This document shows positions 1 to 9,021 of a DNA stretch of 64,000 nucleotides, one piece after another. Position numbers and translations under genes: made by a program. Numbering within the stretch: position 1 is the stretch's first letter; every line of letters begins with the position of its first letter. Source of the stretch: Variovorax soli NBRC 106424 (lineage in GTDB: Bacteria; Pseudomonadota; Gammaproteobacteria; Burkholderiales; Burkholderiaceae_C); assembly GCF_001591385.1 (NCBI RefSeq), contig NZ_BCUU01000019.1:1-64000 (forward strand), in the 5' to 3' direction. A model generated the notes under the pieces. That model did no database searches. It was not told the DNA's origin and worked only from the letters and a program-made list of their open reading frames with translations.

Positions 1-68
1 CCCCGAGCGCGCCGCCGCCTCCGCCCAGCGGCCCGACCGCCGACAACCCGGCGGGCATCCGCTTCTAG
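1..68 (+). CDS. C-terminal tail of an unidentified plus-strand protein (partial)
   Basis: The third frame is open from the window edge to a TAG at 66-68 and gives a Pro-rich tail ending ADNPAGIRF. It converges on the rpiA stop 13 bases away, a normal spacing for a gene end. The fragment is too short to identify. The call rests on the open frame and the believable tail only. Confidence 0.3.
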   Translation, partial: PSAPPPPPSGPTADNPAGIRF

Positions 69-81
69 CCGTTCGCGCTTC

Positions 82-771
82 TCAGCCGAAATTGAGCGTC
101 TCGACGCCCGACGATGTGCCCAGCAGGCACACGTGAGCACGCTGCAATGCGAACACGCCGACGGTGACCACGCCGGGCCACTGGCTCACTTCCAGCTCGA
201 AGGCCTTCGGATCGGTGATGCGCAGGCCGCTCACGTCGATGATGTGCTGGCCGTTGTCGGTCACCAGCGGGGCGCCATCCTTTTCCCGCACCTGGGCCAC
301 GCCGCCCATGGCGGCGAACTGGCGCATGATGCGCTGCGCCGCCATCGGGATCACCTCGACCGGCAGCGGAAACGCGCCCAGCACCTCCACGCGCTTGGAC
401 GCATCGGCAATGCACACGAACTGACGGGATTGCGCCGCCACGATCTTCTCGCGGGTGAGCGCCGCGCCGCCGCCCTTGATCATGTGGCCGCGGCCGTCGA
501 TCTCATCGGCACCGTCGATGTAGACAGCCAGTTCTTCAACCTCGTTGCTGTCGAACACCGGAATGCCCAGGGCCTTGAGCCTCTCGGTGGAAGCCACCGA
601 ACTGGACACGGCGCCCTTGATCTGGTCCTTCATGCCGGCCAGCGCGTCGATGAACTTGTTGACCGTGGAGCCGGTCCCCACGCCAACGATGGTGCCGGGC
701 TGCACGTAGGCCAGTGCAGCGCGTCCGACTTGCGCCTTGAGTTCGTCCTGGGTCGGGGGGGTGCTGCTCAT
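82..771 (-). CDS. rpiA: Ribose-5-phosphate isomerase A
   Basis: This enzyme interconverts ribose 5-phosphate and ribulose 5-phosphate in the cytosolic non-oxidative pentose phosphate pathway. The 229-residue length is normal for RpiA. Family motifs are in order: [13 protein letters not shown] (phosphate loop), DGADEID (catalytic Asp region) and [14 protein letters not shown]. The ATG at 771 ([11 protein letters not shown]) is chosen because the longer reading uses a GTG that adds ten residues outside the family core. The gene diverges from pyrD with only 43 bases between start codons, so their promoters must overlap or lie inside the neighbouring 5' ends. Confidence 0.96.
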   Translation of the reverse strand: MSSTPPTQDELKAQVGRAALAYVQPGTIVGVGTGSTVNKFIDALAGMKDQIKGAVSSSVASTERLKALGIPVFDSNEVEELAVYIDGADEIDGRGHMIKGGGAALTREKIVAAQSRQFVCIADASKRVEVLGAFPLPVEVIPMAAQRIMRQFAAMGGVAQVREKDGAPLVTDNGQHIIDVSGLRITDPKAFELEVSQWPGVVTVGVFALQRAHVCLLGTSSGVETLNFG

Positions 772-814
772 CGGGGAAAATCCTTGGTTGCTTTCGAACA
801 CTGAGAATTATCCG

Positions 815-1873
815 ATGTCACTCGTTCCTTACGGCCTCGCTCGCCCTTTCCTCTTCGGCCTGGACGCCGAACAGGCCCACGAGATCACGCTGGAGGCACT
901 GGCGCGCACGCAGAACACGCCGCTTGCCTGCTTCTATTCGCAAACGCGCGTCGACGATCCGGTGACGCTGGCGGGCCTGAAGTTTCCCAACCGCGTGGGC
1001 CTGGCCGCGGGCCTGGACAAGAACGCGCGCTGCATCGACGCGTTCGACGCCATGGGCTTCGGATTTGTCGAGGTCGGCACGGTGACACCCAAGGCGCAGC
1101 CGGGCAACCCCAAGCCGCGCATCTTCCGCATTCCGGAGCGCGACGCGCTCATCAACCGGCTGGGCTTCAACAACGAGGGGCTGGACGCCTTCGTTCGCAA
1201 CGTGCAGCGGGCGCGCTTTCGCCGCCCGGGCAACACCCGGCCGGCGCTGCTCGGGCTGAACATCGGCAAGAACGCCGCCACGCCCATCGAGAACGCGGTC
1301 GACGACTACCTGATCGGGCTGGCCGGGGTGTATCCGCACGCGGACTACGTCACGGTCAACATCTCCAGTCCGAACACCGCCAACCTGCGCAGCCTGCAAA
1401 GCGACGAGGCGCTGGACGGCCTGCTGGCCGCCATCGCGCAGCGCCGCGAGGCGCTGGCGGCGGAACATGGCAAGCGGGTGCCGATCTTCGTGAAGATCGC
1501 CCCGGACCTGGACGAAGCCCAGGTGCAGCTGATTGCCGCCACCTTGAAGCGCCATGGCATCGACGGCGTGATTGCCACCAACACCACCCTGGCCCGCGAC
1601 GCCGTCGCAGGCCTGGCCCATGCGCAGGAAACCGGCGGCCTGTCGGGGCGGCCAGTGCTGGCAGCCAGCAACCGGGTCATCGCGCAGCTTCGCGCGGCGC
1701 TGGGCGCGGGCTATCCGATCATCGGGGCGGGTGGCGTGCTGAGCGCGGAAGATGCCCGCTCGAAGATCGCGGCGGGCGCCGATGTGGTGCAGATCTACAC
1801 CGGCCTCATCTATCGGGGGCCCGCGCTGGTGCGCGAGGTGGCGCGCGCGCTGGCTGCGCGCGCGCCGCGCTGA
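815..1873 (+). CDS. pyrD: Dihydroorotate dehydrogenase (quinone), class 2
   Basis: The enzyme oxidises dihydroorotate to orotate in pyrimidine synthesis and passes electrons through FMN to membrane quinone. The 352-residue protein has the N-terminal helix of class 2 enzymes ([19 protein letters not shown]) that binds membrane and quinone. It also has [12 protein letters not shown] for FMN and [12 protein letters not shown], carrying the catalytic Ser of class 2 rather than the Cys of class 1. FMN phosphate contacts GAGGV and [10 protein letters not shown] are near the end. The ATG at 815 is chosen; upstream in-frame sequence lies in the rpiA 5' region. Confidence 0.97.
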   Translation: MSLVPYGLARPFLFGLDAEQAHEITLEALARTQNTPLACFYSQTRVDDPVTLAGLKFPNRVGLAAGLDKNARCIDAFDAMGFGFVEVGTVTPKAQPGNPKPRIFRIPERDALINRLGFNNEGLDAFVRNVQRARFRRPGNTRPALLGLNIGKNAATPIENAVDDYLIGLAGVYPHADYVTVNISSPNTANLRSLQSDEALDGLLAAIAQRREALAAEHGKRVPIFVKIAPDLDEAQVQLIAATLKRHGIDGVIATNTTLARDAVAGLAHAQETGGLSGRPVLAASNRVIAQLRAALGAGYPIIGAGGVLSAEDARSKIAAGADVVQIYTGLIYRGPALVREVARALAARAPR

Positions 1874-1895
1874 ACCGGGCCCAGGCTGCGGCGGC

Positions 1896-2603
1896 TCAGC
1901 GCCGCAGTTTCCAGACGATGGGCAGCGCCCACGTCGCGACCCGCAGCAGCCGCTTGGGCCCCACCGCCGCCACCACACCGGCGGCCACCGCCGCGGTGGC
2001 CAGCGGATGCTCGCGCACGGTCTGCGTCACGAGCGTGCTCAGCGGCGGCTGCCCGGGCGAGGCCGCGCCGGAGCCGCGCGGCGGGTTCTGCAGGGTCATG
2101 ATGCGCTCGCGCTGACGCTCCATCCGGGCCAGCAGTTCGTCGCGCGTGGCCGGACGCGGCTCGCGCAGCGCCGGATCGCGCGGCCTGGAGCCGATCTGCG
2201 CCTGGAACCAGTGCCAGTCGCGGGCGAACTCGCGGCGCGCCATCTCGATGCCCTCGGTCTTGCTGCGCAGCGTGTTGAGCAGCCAGACCACGAAACCGAG
2301 CCAGACCACGGCCCAGACGATGGCCACCGTCCATGCGGCAGCCACACGCTGGGGCGTGTCCCAGAAGTGAACCACCACGGCCACCGACAGCAGGGCACAC
2401 GCCACGGTCGTCAGCCCCATGACGGCCACGACCAGCAGCGTGATCAGGTGCAGGCGGCGCTTTTCCTCTTCCCAGGCCAGGCGCAGCAGCTGCGCCCGGT
2501 CTTCGGCCGCCAGCGCGCCTTCGCCCGCCGCCACGCGGATATTTCGCAGCTTGCGATCCAGGCCGGTGAACGCCAGGATGCGCTGGGTCAGCGCGCCGGT
2601 CAT
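1896..2603 (-). CDS. YqjE-type membrane protein with a YqjK-like C-terminal tail
   Basis: This 235-residue protein resembles the phage holin III/YqjE superfamily. It has a charged N-terminal helix, then two long hydrophobic segments at about residues 50-80 and 90-110. A basic/aromatic stretch follows (RREFARDWHWFQAQIG), then a soluble coiled segment (RDELLARMERQRERIM) and a last hydrophobic segment ending in WKLRR. In E. coli, yqjD-yqjE-yqjK is a stationary-phase cluster with YqjK as a separate short protein; the last ~85 residues here look like YqjK joined to YqjE. The partner yqjD-like gene lies 51 bases upstream on the same strand. The exact function is unknown; an envelope or ribosome-hibernation role is inferred from the E. 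coli genes. Confidence 0.75.
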   Translation of the reverse strand: MTGALTQRILAFTGLDRKLRNIRVAAGEGALAAEDRAQLLRLAWEEEKRRLHLITLLVVAVMGLTTVACALLSVAVVVHFWDTPQRVAAAWTVAIVWAVVWLGFVVWLLNTLRSKTEGIEMARREFARDWHWFQAQIGSRPRDPALREPRPATRDELLARMERQRERIMTLQNPPRGSGAASPGQPPLSTLVTQTVREHPLATAAVAAGVVAAVGPKRLLRVATWALPIVWKLRR

Positions 2604-2654
2604 TCAGGCGCCCCGCCGATCAGGCCGGCCGGCTTCAAGGCCGGCCGCAGGTTC

Positions 2655-2966
2655 TCAACGGCGGCCAAGCGCCAAGCCCACCAGAATGCCCACGGCCAGG
2701 GCCGCTCCGGCAATCTGCCACGGTTCGTCGTGGGCGTAGGCATTGGCCTGGCCGGCAGCTTCGCGCGCCTTCTTGGCGGCGAGCTTGCCCTTTTCGGCAG
2801 CCAGTTCGCGGGCGATGGCCAGCTTGGCATCGACGCGCTGGCGCAGCGCCTTGATGTGCGGCACCGACTCCAGTTCCTTGCTCGAGAGCACGCCGCGCAC
2901 ATCGCTGGCGAGGTCTTCGACCACCTGGTTGGCTGCTGCTTCGAGATTGGCGGTAGAAGTGGACAT
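2655..2966 (-). CDS. DUF883 (ElaB/YqjD/YgaM) family membrane-anchored protein
   Basis: The 103-residue protein has a soluble helical N-terminus rich in Ala, Lys and Glu and one C-terminal membrane segment ending GLALGRR, the layout of YqjD/ElaB tail-anchored proteins. E. coli YqjD binds ribosomes at the membrane in stationary phase; that function is only inferred here. The ATG at 2966 is preferred over a start 12 codons upstream because GGAGG sits about 8-10 bases before it. It is probably co-transcribed with the YqjE-like gene. Confidence 0.85.
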   Translation of the reverse strand: MSTSTANLEAAANQVVEDLASDVRGVLSSKELESVPHIKALRQRVDAKLAIARELAAEKGKLAAKKAREAAGQANAYAHDEPWQIAGAALAVGILVGLALGRR

Positions 2967-3064
2967 TACTGACGATCCTCCAGGAAAACCTTGATCGGCC
3001 ACACGCCGACGATGTCACGCGCCACACGTGGCGCATGGCCGCATGTTACAGGCTGGCCGCTTGG

Positions 3065-4168
3065 CTACGCCAGCATTTCAGCCACGCGCGCGCCAATCGC
3101 CAGGCTGCTGGTCAGGCCCGGCGACTCGATGCCGAACAGATTCATCAGCCCTGCGACGCCATGCTCCTCCGGGCCCTGGATCATGAAGTCGGCGGCGGGC
3201 TGGCCGGGGCCGGATATCTTGGGGCGCATGCCGGCATAGCCAGGAATCAGCGCTTCATCCTGCAGGCCCGGCCAGTACTTGCGCACCTCGGCATAGAAGG
3301 CCTTCCCGCGCGCCGGATTCACTACCAGATCCTCCGGACGGTCGACCCACTGCACGTCGGGGCCGAACTTGGCCTGGCCGCCCAGGTCGAGCGTGAGGTG
3401 CACGCCGAGCCCGCCCGGCTCCGGCACCGGATAGACCAGGCGGCTGAACGGCGCCCGGCCACTCAAGGTGAAGTAGTTGCCCTTGGCGAAGTAGGCCGTG
3501 GGCACCGCATCGTCCTTCAAGCCCGCAAAGCGGCGCGCCAGCGCAGGCGCATGCAGGCCCGCCGCATTCACCACGCTGGCGCAGCGAAGCTGCGTGCCGT
3601 CTTCCATGAAGAGGTCGATCCCTTCGCCCACGCATTCGGCCCGGGCCACGGGCGACTTCAGCGCCACCATGCCGCCGGCGTTTTCCAGATCGCCCTGCAG
3701 GCTCAGCATCAGCGCATGGCTGTCGACGATGCCGGTGCTGGGCGAATGCACCGCGGCCACGCATTGCAGCTGCGGCTCCATGGCGAGCGCCTGCTGGCGG
3801 GTGAGCACGACCAGGTCATGCACGCCATTGGCCCGGGCCTTGGCGACGATGCCTTCCAGTTCGCCCACCTGTTCCTGCGACGTGGCGACGATGAGCTTGC
3901 CGCAGCGGCGGTACGGAACCGCTCGCTCGTCGGCATAGGCATACAGCATCTCCTTGCCCTGCACGCACAGCTGCGCCTTGAGCGAACCCTGCGGGTAGTA
4001 GATGCCGGCATGGATCACTTCGCTGTTGCGCGAGCTGGTGCCAGTGCCGATGCCGCCCTCGCTCTCCAGGACCATCACCTCGCGCCCGGCCAATGCCAGG
4101 GCCCGCGCCACCGCCAGGCCCACCACACCGGCGCCGATCACGGCGCAATCGATCTTTTCTGCTTCCAT
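3065..4168 (-). CDS. lhgO: FAD-dependent oxidoreductase of the L-2-hydroxyglutarate oxidase (LhgO) type
   Basis: The 367-residue protein is a DAO-family flavoenzyme. It opens with the dinucleotide-binding motif [15 protein letters not shown], then an acidic strand end (VLESE). The segment [19 protein letters not shown] is the hallmark of the LhgO/L2HGDH subfamily. The C-terminus has [19 protein letters not shown], closing the FAD site. LhgO oxidises L-2-hydroxyglutarate to 2-oxoglutarate and feeds the quinone pool. The gene stands alone, without a glaH or gab neighbour. Another 2-hydroxyacid or glycine-type substrate cannot be ruled out from sequence. Confidence 0.82.
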   Translation of the reverse strand: MEAEKIDCAVIGAGVVGLAVARALALAGREVMVLESEGGIGTGTSSRNSEVIHAGIYYPQGSLKAQLCVQGKEMLYAYADERAVPYRRCGKLIVATSQEQVGELEGIVAKARANGVHDLVVLTRQQALAMEPQLQCVAAVHSPSTGIVDSHALMLSLQGDLENAGGMVALKSPVARAECVGEGIDLFMEDGTQLRCASVVNAAGLHAPALARRFAGLKDDAVPTAYFAKGNYFTLSGRAPFSRLVYPVPEPGGLGVHLTLDLGGQAKFGPDVQWVDRPEDLVVNPARGKAFYAEVRKYWPGLQDEALIPGYAGMRPKISGPGQPAADFMIQGPEEHGVAGLMNLFGIESPGLTSSLAIGARVAEMLA

Positions 4169-4207
4169 GCGCGAAGCTTAGCCGCACGTGCGCACGTGCC
4201 ACGCTGC

Positions 4208-4351
4208 TCAATGCGGCGGCGCGATGGGCTCCGCAGGATCGTCGGGCTGGGTAGGCGAAGGCACCGGGCCCTCGTCGGGTTCCACCGGCATCTCGCCCGG
4301 GTCCGCCGGACCGGGCTTGTGCGGCGTATGAAGTGGGGCGTTCATGGCCAT
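4208..4351 (-). CDS. Small Pro-rich protein of unknown function (47 aa)
   Basis: The reading MAMNAPLHTPHKPGP... is 47 residues of mostly Pro, Glu, Asp and Gly, and looks disordered. AGGAG lies 8 bases before the ATG at 4351, which supports translation from there; a second ATG follows two codons later. It has no membrane segment, signal or Cys. I recognise no function. It could be spurious, but the ribosome binding site and the clean non-overlapping position favour a real gene. Confidence 0.55.
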   Translation of the reverse strand: MAMNAPLHTPHKPGPADPGEMPVEPDEGPVPSPTQPDDPAEPIAPPH

Positions 4352-4430
4352 GCGCTGCTCCTGGCCTGCAAGTGTGCGCCGCTGTGCCCTCGAAGGCAAA
4401 GCCTGGGAAACACCGCAAAACGCCGAGGCA

Positions 4431-4468
4431 GAAAACAAAAAAGGCGGCCTGGATATCCAGGTCGCCTT
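4431..4468 (-). terminator. Intrinsic terminator after tRNA-Val
   Basis: Read on the minus strand, 4468 to 4441 forms a 12-bp stem (AAGGCGACCTGG with CCAGGCCGCCTT, one G-U pair) around an ATAT loop. It is followed directly by a six-T run and then GTTTT. It lies 15 bases past the CCA end of the tRNA. Confidence 0.9.
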
Positions 4469-4483
4469 CTTGTTGGGGAATCT

Positions 4484-4558
4484 TGGTGGGCGGTGGAGGT
4501 TTCGAACCTCCGACCCCAGCAGTGTGAATGCTGTGCTCTACCCCTGAGCTAACCGCCC
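4484..4558 (-). tRNA. tRNA-Val (anticodon CAC), CCA encoded
   Basis: Read on the minus strand: acceptor GGGCGGT pairs with ACCGCCC, D arm GCTC-AGGGGTA-GAGC, anticodon stem CAGCA/TGCTG with loop TTCACAC. The anticodon CAC decodes GUG. T arm GGAGG-TTCGAAA-CCTCC, discriminator A and an encoded CCA follow. Total length is 75 nt. It has its own promoter-like site inside the 3' end of dnaQ and an intrinsic terminator downstream. Confidence 0.97.
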
Positions 4559-4602
4559 TCTTTCACATCAATCGCGTTTTTATTTGCGTTTGCTGCGAAG
4601 CC

Positions 4603-5328
4603 TCAGATTATAGCAACATTTTCAGCGCCAACTTGGCGGAACAAAGTTTTTCCATTGCTGGCCTTGTCCAGTTGCAGCAACACCTCTTCGTGAATCGCCA
4701 GTTCCTGCTCCGAAGCGGTAAGCACCGGCAGCTGGAATTGCCGCAGGTCGATGGTGGTCACCTGGCCCTGCTGCGGCTCATCGCTCGCCACGTCGATCAG
4801 CAGCGCATCCTGCCCGCGGGTGAGGTTGATGTAGACGTCGGCCAGCAGCTGCGCGTCGAGCTTGGCGCCGTGGAAGGTGCGGTTGGAGCGGTCGACGCCG
4901 AAGCGGTCGCACAGCGCGTCGAGCGAATTGCGCTTGCCGGGGAACAGCGCCTTGGCCATGGCCAGCGTGTCGGTCACCTCGCCCGCGCATTCGCGCAGCG
5001 GCGGCAGGCCGGCACGCTCGAACTCCTTGTTCAGGAAGCCGACGTCGAAGGCCGCGTTGTGGATGATGATTTCCGCATCGCGCAGGTACTCGACGATCTC
5101 CTGCGCCATGACGCCGAACTTCGGCTTGTCGCGCAGGAATTCCGTGGTCAGGCCGTGCACCTTGAGCGCGTCCTCATGGCTTTCGCGCTCGGGGTTGAAG
5201 TAGATGTGCAGGTCGTTGCCGGTGAGCTTTCGGTTGAACAGCTCCACACAACCCAGTTCGATGATGCGGTCGCCGTCTTCGGCGGACAGGCCAGTGGTTT
5301 CGGTGTCGAGGACGATTTGCCGGGTCAT
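4603..5328 (-). CDS. dnaQ: DNA polymerase III epsilon subunit (3'-5' proofreading exonuclease)
   Basis: DnaQ proofreads newly made DNA within the replicative polymerase core. The 241-residue protein has the full DEDDh catalytic set: D8 and E10 in LDTETTGL, D95 in HNAAFD, and H153 and D158 in HGAKLDA. The C-terminal segment, which binds the polymerase alpha subunit, is present though divergent. It lies 31 bases after fdx on the same strand with no terminator between, so it may be read through from the isc/hsc operon. The 3' end of the coding sequence overlaps the apparent tRNA-Val promoter. Confidence 0.96.
   Translation of the reverse strand: MTRQIVLDTETTGLSAEDGDRIIELGCVELFNRKLTGNDLHIYFNPERESHEDALKVHGLTTEFLRDKPKFGVMAQEIVEYLRDAEIIIHNAAFDVGFLNKEFERAGLPPLRECAGEVTDTLAMAKALFPGKRNSLDALCDRFGVDRSNRTFHGAKLDAQLLADVYINLTRGQDALLIDVASDEPQQGQVTTIDLRQFQLPVLTASEQELAIHEEVLLQLDKASNGKTLFRQVGAENVAII
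4607..4635 (-). promoter_or_regulatory. Putative promoter of tRNA-Val inside the end of dnaQ
   Basis: On the minus strand a perfect TATAAT (4612-4607) sits 17 bases after a weak -35 (CAAGTT). The predicted start would leave a leader of about 40 nt before the tRNA. The box overlaps the last dnaQ codons. The -35 is poor, so this rests mainly on the perfect -10 and its position. Confidence 0.5.
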
Positions 5329-5359
5329 TCAGGCTCGCGCTGCGGTTTCTTCTATTTGA

Positions 5360-5698
5360 TCAGTGGTTTTCCTTGGCGTGGTTGATCGAGTACTTGGGGA
5401 TCTCGATCGTCACGTCCTGCTGCGCAAGGATAGCCTGACAGCTCAGGCGCGATTGCGGCTCCAGGCCCCAGGCGCGATCCAGCAGGTCGTCTTCGCTTTC
5501 GTCCGATTCGTTGAGCGACTCGAATCCCTTGCGCACGACCACGTGGCAGGTGGTGCAGGCGCAGCTCATCTCGCAGGCATGCTCGATGTGGATGTCGTTG
5601 TCCAGCAGGGCCTCGCAGATGGAGGTGCCCGCCGGCGCGCTGATTTCTGCGCCCTCGGGACAGTACTCGGCGTGCGGAAGGATCTTGATGGTGGGCAT
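5360..5698 (-). CDS. fdx: ISC-type [2Fe-2S] ferredoxin
   Basis: This ferredoxin supplies electrons for Fe-S cluster assembly on IscU. The 112-residue protein shows the adrenodoxin-type ligand set C42, C48, C51 (EHACEMSCACTTCH) and C87 (LEPQSRLSCQA). It also has the acidic ESDESEDD helix typical of Isc ferredoxins. It follows hscA by 17 bases in the standard hscB-hscA-fdx order. Confidence 0.97.
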   Translation of the reverse strand: MPTIKILPHAEYCPEGAEISAPAGTSICEALLDNDIHIEHACEMSCACTTCHVVVRKGFESLNESDESEDDLLDRAWGLEPQSRLSCQAILAQQDVTIEIPKYSINHAKENH

Positions 5699-5715
5699 GT
5701 CGTTGTTTTCGTGAT

Positions 5716-7572
5716 TCAGATGGATTCGATCGTGCGGCCGGCCAGTGCGCGCGCAATGCCCTGGTTCATGCGGCGTGCGGCAAAGGCTTCGGTGCCGTCG
5801 GCCAGCGCCTTGGTGGCCGCCTCCACCGTGGCGGCATCGCGGGCGTCCTTGGCCTGGCGCAGCGCTTCCATCAGTGCATCGATGTGCTGGCGTTCCGTTG
5901 CGTCGAGCAACGCGCCGTCGGCATCCAGCGCGCTTTGCGTGGCCAGCAGCATGCGATCGGCATCGACGCGGGCCTCGACCAGCGCGCGCGCCTGCATGTC
6001 CTGCTGCGCGGTGGCGAAGCTGTCCTGCAGCATGGTGGCGATCTGGTCGTCCGACAGGCCGTACGAGGGCTTGACCTTGACGCTGGCTTCGACACCGCTC
6101 GCCTGCTCCTTGGCGCTGACGCTCAGCAGGCCGTCGGCATCCACCGTGAAGGTGACGCGGATGCGTGCCGCACCGGCGGCCATGGGCGGAATGCCGCGCA
6201 ACTCGAAGCGCGCGAGGCTTCGGCAGTCCTGCACCAGGTCGCGCTCGCCCTGCACCACGTGCAGCGCCAGGGCCGTCTGGCCGTCCTGGTAGGTGGTGAA
6301 GTCCTGCGCCATGGCGGTGGGAATGGTCTGGTTGCGCGGCACGATGCGCTCCACCAGGCCGCCCATGGTCTCGATGCCCAGCGACAGCGGAATCACGTCG
6401 AGCAGCAGCAGATCGCCGCTGCCGGAATTGCCGGCCAGCTGGTTGGCCTGCACGGCGGCGCCCAGCGCCACCACTTCGTCGGGGTTCAGATCAACGAAGG
6501 GGGCGCGGCCGAAGTACTCGGCCACGGCGCGGCGGATCACCGGCATGCGGGTGGCGCCGCCGACCAGTACCACGCCCTGCAGTTCGTCCGGCTTCAACCG
6601 GGCATCGCGCAGGGCCTTGCGCACGGCCGCCAGGGTGCGCTCCGTCAGGCCCGCAGAGGCCTTCTCGAACTGTTCGCGCGTGACGTCGACCGTTACGGCA
6701 CGCCCGCCAATCTCGGCGCTGAAACGAGTCGACTCGGAATCCGTCAGCGCTTCCTTGGCGGCGCGGGCGGCAATCATCCACGCGGCCTTGTCGGCATCGC
6801 TTTGCAGGTTGATGCCGCTGCGGGCCAGCACGTCGTCGGCCAGCGCATGGTCGTAGTCGTCGCCGCCCAGGGCCGAGTCGCCGCCGGTGGCGATCACCTC
6901 GAACACGCCTTGCGTGAGGCGCAGGATGGAAATGTCGAAGGTGCCGCCGCCCAGGTCATACACGGCGTAGACGCCTTCGGCTGCGTTGTCCAGGCCGTAG
7001 GCGATGGCTGCGGCGGTGGGTTCGCTGATCAGGCGCAGGACGTTGATGCCGGCCAGCTGCGCCGCATCCTTGGTCGCCTGGCGCTGGCCTTCGTCGAAGT
7101 ACGCCGGCACGGTGATGACGGCGCCGTACAGTTCGTCGTCGAAGGTGTCTTCCGCGCGAAAGCGCAGCGTGGCCAGGATCTCGGCGCTGACTTCCACCGG
7201 CGACTTGTTGCCGGCCCGGGTCTGCACCTGCACCATGCCGCCCTCGCCCGCCAGCTGATACGGCAGCGATTCGCGGCGGCCGATGTCCGCCAGGCCGCGC
7301 CCCATGAGGCGCTTGACCGAGGTGATGGTGTTGGCCGGGTCTTGCGCGCGGGCCGCCAGCGCGTCGTAGCCGATCTGGCGGCGCTCGCCCTCGAGGTAGC
7401 GCACCGCCGAGGGCAGCAGCACGCGGCCCTGCTCGTCGGGCAGGCATTCGGCCACGCCGTTGCGCACCGAAGCCACCAGCGAATGGGTGGTGCCGAGGTC
7501 GATGCCGACAGCGATACGACGCTGATGCGGGTCCGGGGCCTGGCCGGGCTCTGAAATTTGTAGGAGTGCCAT
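5716..7572 (-). CDS. hscA: Fe-S assembly chaperone HscA (Hsp70 family)
   Basis: HscA is the dedicated Hsp70 that, with HscB, drives transfer of Fe-S clusters from IscU. The 618-residue protein has the nucleotide-binding domain signatures [24 protein letters not shown] and [13 protein letters not shown], then a substrate-binding domain ([16 protein letters not shown]) and a helical lid. The ATG at 7572 is chosen over an upstream reading that extends 32 residues into the hscB 3' end. It starts 4 bases after the hscB stop, so the two are probably translationally coupled. Confidence 0.97.
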   Translation of the reverse strand: MALLQISEPGQAPDPHQRRIAVGIDLGTTHSLVASVRNGVAECLPDEQGRVLLPSAVRYLEGERRQIGYDALAARAQDPANTITSVKRLMGRGLADIGRRESLPYQLAGEGGMVQVQTRAGNKSPVEVSAEILATLRFRAEDTFDDELYGAVITVPAYFDEGQRQATKDAAQLAGINVLRLISEPTAAAIAYGLDNAAEGVYAVYDLGGGTFDISILRLTQGVFEVIATGGDSALGGDDYDHALADDVLARSGINLQSDADKAAWMIAARAAKEALTDSESTRFSAEIGGRAVTVDVTREQFEKASAGLTERTLAAVRKALRDARLKPDELQGVVLVGGATRMPVIRRAVAEYFGRAPFVDLNPDEVVALGAAVQANQLAGNSGSGDLLLLDVIPLSLGIETMGGLVERIVPRNQTIPTAMAQDFTTYQDGQTALALHVVQGERDLVQDCRSLARFELRGIPPMAAGAARIRVTFTVDADGLLSVSAKEQASGVEASVKVKPSYGLSDDQIATMLQDSFATAQQDMQARALVEARVDADRMLLATQSALDADGALLDATERQHIDALMEALRQAKDARDAATVEAATKALADGTEAFAARRMNQGIARALAGRTIESI

Positions 7573-7576
7573 CTTG

Positions 7577-8095
7577 TTATTGTCCCAAGCGGTCGAGTTT
7601 CGTCTCGACGTCCTTGGCAAAGCGCTCAATGAACATGAGGGCTCTGACTTGCGCGGCGGCCTCGGCATAGGCGCCCTTCTCGTCGATCAGCCAATCCAGC
7701 GACGACAGCGCACGGCGGCGTGCACCGTCGACCTCGTCGTGCAGCGCCTCCAGCGACCTGGCGTCGTGCGCATCGTCCAGCGACTCGCGCCACTCCATCT
7801 GCTGCATCAGGAATTCCGCCGGCATCGCGGTGTTGTGCTCGGCATCGATCGGCGCACCGTTGAGGGTGCACAGATAGGTCGCGCGCTTGACCGGATCCTT
7901 CAGCCGCTGGTAGGCCTCATTGATGCGGACCGACCACTGCATGGCCACCCGCTGGGCGACCGCGCCCTGGGCGGCAAAGCGGTCGGGATGCGCCTCGCGC
8001 TGCAGTTCCTTCCAGCGGGCGTCGAGCGAGGCGCGGTCCTGCGCAAAGGTGGCAGGCACGTCGAACAGTTCGAAATCGGTGGCGTCGAGCTTCAT
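7577..8095 (-). CDS. hscB: Fe-S assembly co-chaperone HscB (J-domain)
   Basis: HscB brings IscU to HscA and stimulates its ATPase. The 172-residue protein has the N-terminal J domain with the HPD tripeptide (REAHPDRFA) and a C-terminal helical bundle for IscU. The start [11 protein letters not shown] matches the family; a GTG ten codons upstream would read through a terminator hairpin. No Shine-Dalgarno sequence precedes the ATG: the bases before it are TTTTTTCTGCTC, the U-tract of that terminator. Confidence 0.95.
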   Translation of the reverse strand: MKLDATDFELFDVPATFAQDRASLDARWKELQREAHPDRFAAQGAVAQRVAMQWSVRINEAYQRLKDPVKRATYLCTLNGAPIDAEHNTAMPAEFLMQQMEWRESLDDAHDARSLEALHDEVDGARRRALSSLDWLIDEKGAYAEAAAQVRALMFIERFAKDVETKLDRLGQ

Positions 8096-8099
8096 GAGC

Positions 8100-8131
8100 A
8101 GAAAAAAGCCGCCTGTACGTGACACGGCGGC
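8100..8131 (-). terminator. Intrinsic terminator abutting the hscB start codon
   Basis: On the minus strand GCCGCC (8131-8126) pairs with GGCGGC (8113-8108), with an inner TGT/ACA pairing, followed at once by six T residues (8107-8102). The U-tract ends only 6 bases before the hscB ATG. It lies between iscA and hscB and should reduce transcription of hscBA-fdx relative to iscRSUA. Confidence 0.75.
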
Positions 8132-8245
8132 GCGAGGTCTTCATGCGAGGAACACCGCGGAACCGGCTTTGCCGGGCCGCTGGTGTTTCCCCCTGCAAGG
8201 GGTTGGCGAAGCGACACGAAGTGGCGCGCAGCCTGGGGGATGTAC
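8132..8245 (-). repeat. Structured intergenic repeat between iscA and hscB
   Basis: This ~110-bp non-coding stretch holds small hairpins (CCGGC-TTT-GCCGG at 8163-8175; CCCC-CTGCAA-GGGG near 8189-8202). It is followed by GGCGAAGCGACACGAAGTGG and GCGCGCAGCCTGGGGG. I recall very similar sequence scattered between genes in Variovorax and Acidovorax genomes, so it looks like a family-specific dispersed repeat. I do not see a second copy in this window. Confidence 0.5.
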
Positions 8246-8569
8246 CTAAATCCTGAAGCTTTCGCCGCAGCCGCAGCGGTCGCGTTCGTTCGGGTTGTTG
8301 AACTTGAAGCCTTCGTTCAGGCCCTCGCGCACGAAGTCCAGCTGCGTGCCGTCGATGTAGGCCAGGCTCTTGGGATCCACCAGCACCTTCACGCCGTGGT
8401 CTTCGAAGACCACGTCTTCCGGCGACAACTCGTCCACGTACTCGAGCTTGTAGGCCAGGCCCGAGCACCCCGTCGTCTTCACGCCCAGGCGCACGCCCAG
8501 GCCCTTGCCTCGCTTGCCGAGGTAACGGTTGACGTGGCGCGCGGCGGCCTCCGTGAGCGTAACGGCCAT
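8246..8569 (-). CDS. iscA: Iron-sulfur assembly A-type carrier IscA
   Basis: IscA is the A-type carrier of the isc operon. The 107-residue protein has the three conserved Cys in the usual pattern: C35 (TTGCSGLAY), C99 and C101 ([10 protein letters not shown]). It starts 2 bases after the iscU stop codon and ends at a TAG. The repeat and terminator follow, separating it from hscB. Confidence 0.97.
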   Translation of the reverse strand: MAVTLTEAAARHVNRYLGKRGKGLGVRLGVKTTGCSGLAYKLEYVDELSPEDVVFEDHGVKVLVDPKSLAYIDGTQLDFVREGLNEGFKFNNPNERDRCGCGESFRI

Positions 8570-8571
8570 GT

Positions 8572-8982
8572 TCAGTGCGCAGCCTCGGCAGGCGCGGTGG
8601 CGCCGTGCTTCTGCTTGTAGTCGTTGACCGCTGCCTTGATGGCGTCTTCCGCCAGGATGGAGCAGTGGATCTTCACCGGCGGCAGCGCCAGTTCCTCGGC
8701 GATCTGCGCGTTCTTCAGCGCGGCCGCTTCGTCCAGCGTCTTGCCCTTGACCCATTCGGTCACGAGCGAGGACGAGGCGATGGCCGAGCCGCAGCCGTAG
8801 GTCTTGAAGCGTGCGTCTTCGATCACGCCGGTTTCCGGGTTGACCTTGATCTGCAGCTTCATGACGTCGCCGCAGGCCGGGGCGCCGACCATGCCGGTGC
8901 CCACCGTTTCGTCGCCCTTGTCGAAGGAGCCGACGTTGCGCGGATTTTCGTAGTGGTCGATGACCTTGGAGGAGTAAGCCAT
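8572..8982 (-). CDS. iscU: Fe-S cluster scaffold IscU
   Basis: IscU is the scaffold on which IscS sulfur and iron are built into clusters. The 136-residue protein has the ligands C37 and D39 (PACGDVM), C64 ([11 protein letters not shown]), H106 and C107. The LPPVK motif that HscA binds lies just before H106. It sits 39 bases after iscS. Confidence 0.98.
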   Translation of the reverse strand: MAYSSKVIDHYENPRNVGSFDKGDETVGTGMVGAPACGDVMKLQIKVNPETGVIEDARFKTYGCGSAIASSSLVTEWVKGKTLDEAAALKNAQIAEELALPPVKIHCSILAEDAIKAAVNDYKQKHGATAPAEAAH

Positions 8983-9021
8983 GGGGTACCTCTATCTATC
9001 TGTTCGTCTCTTGTGTCTTGA

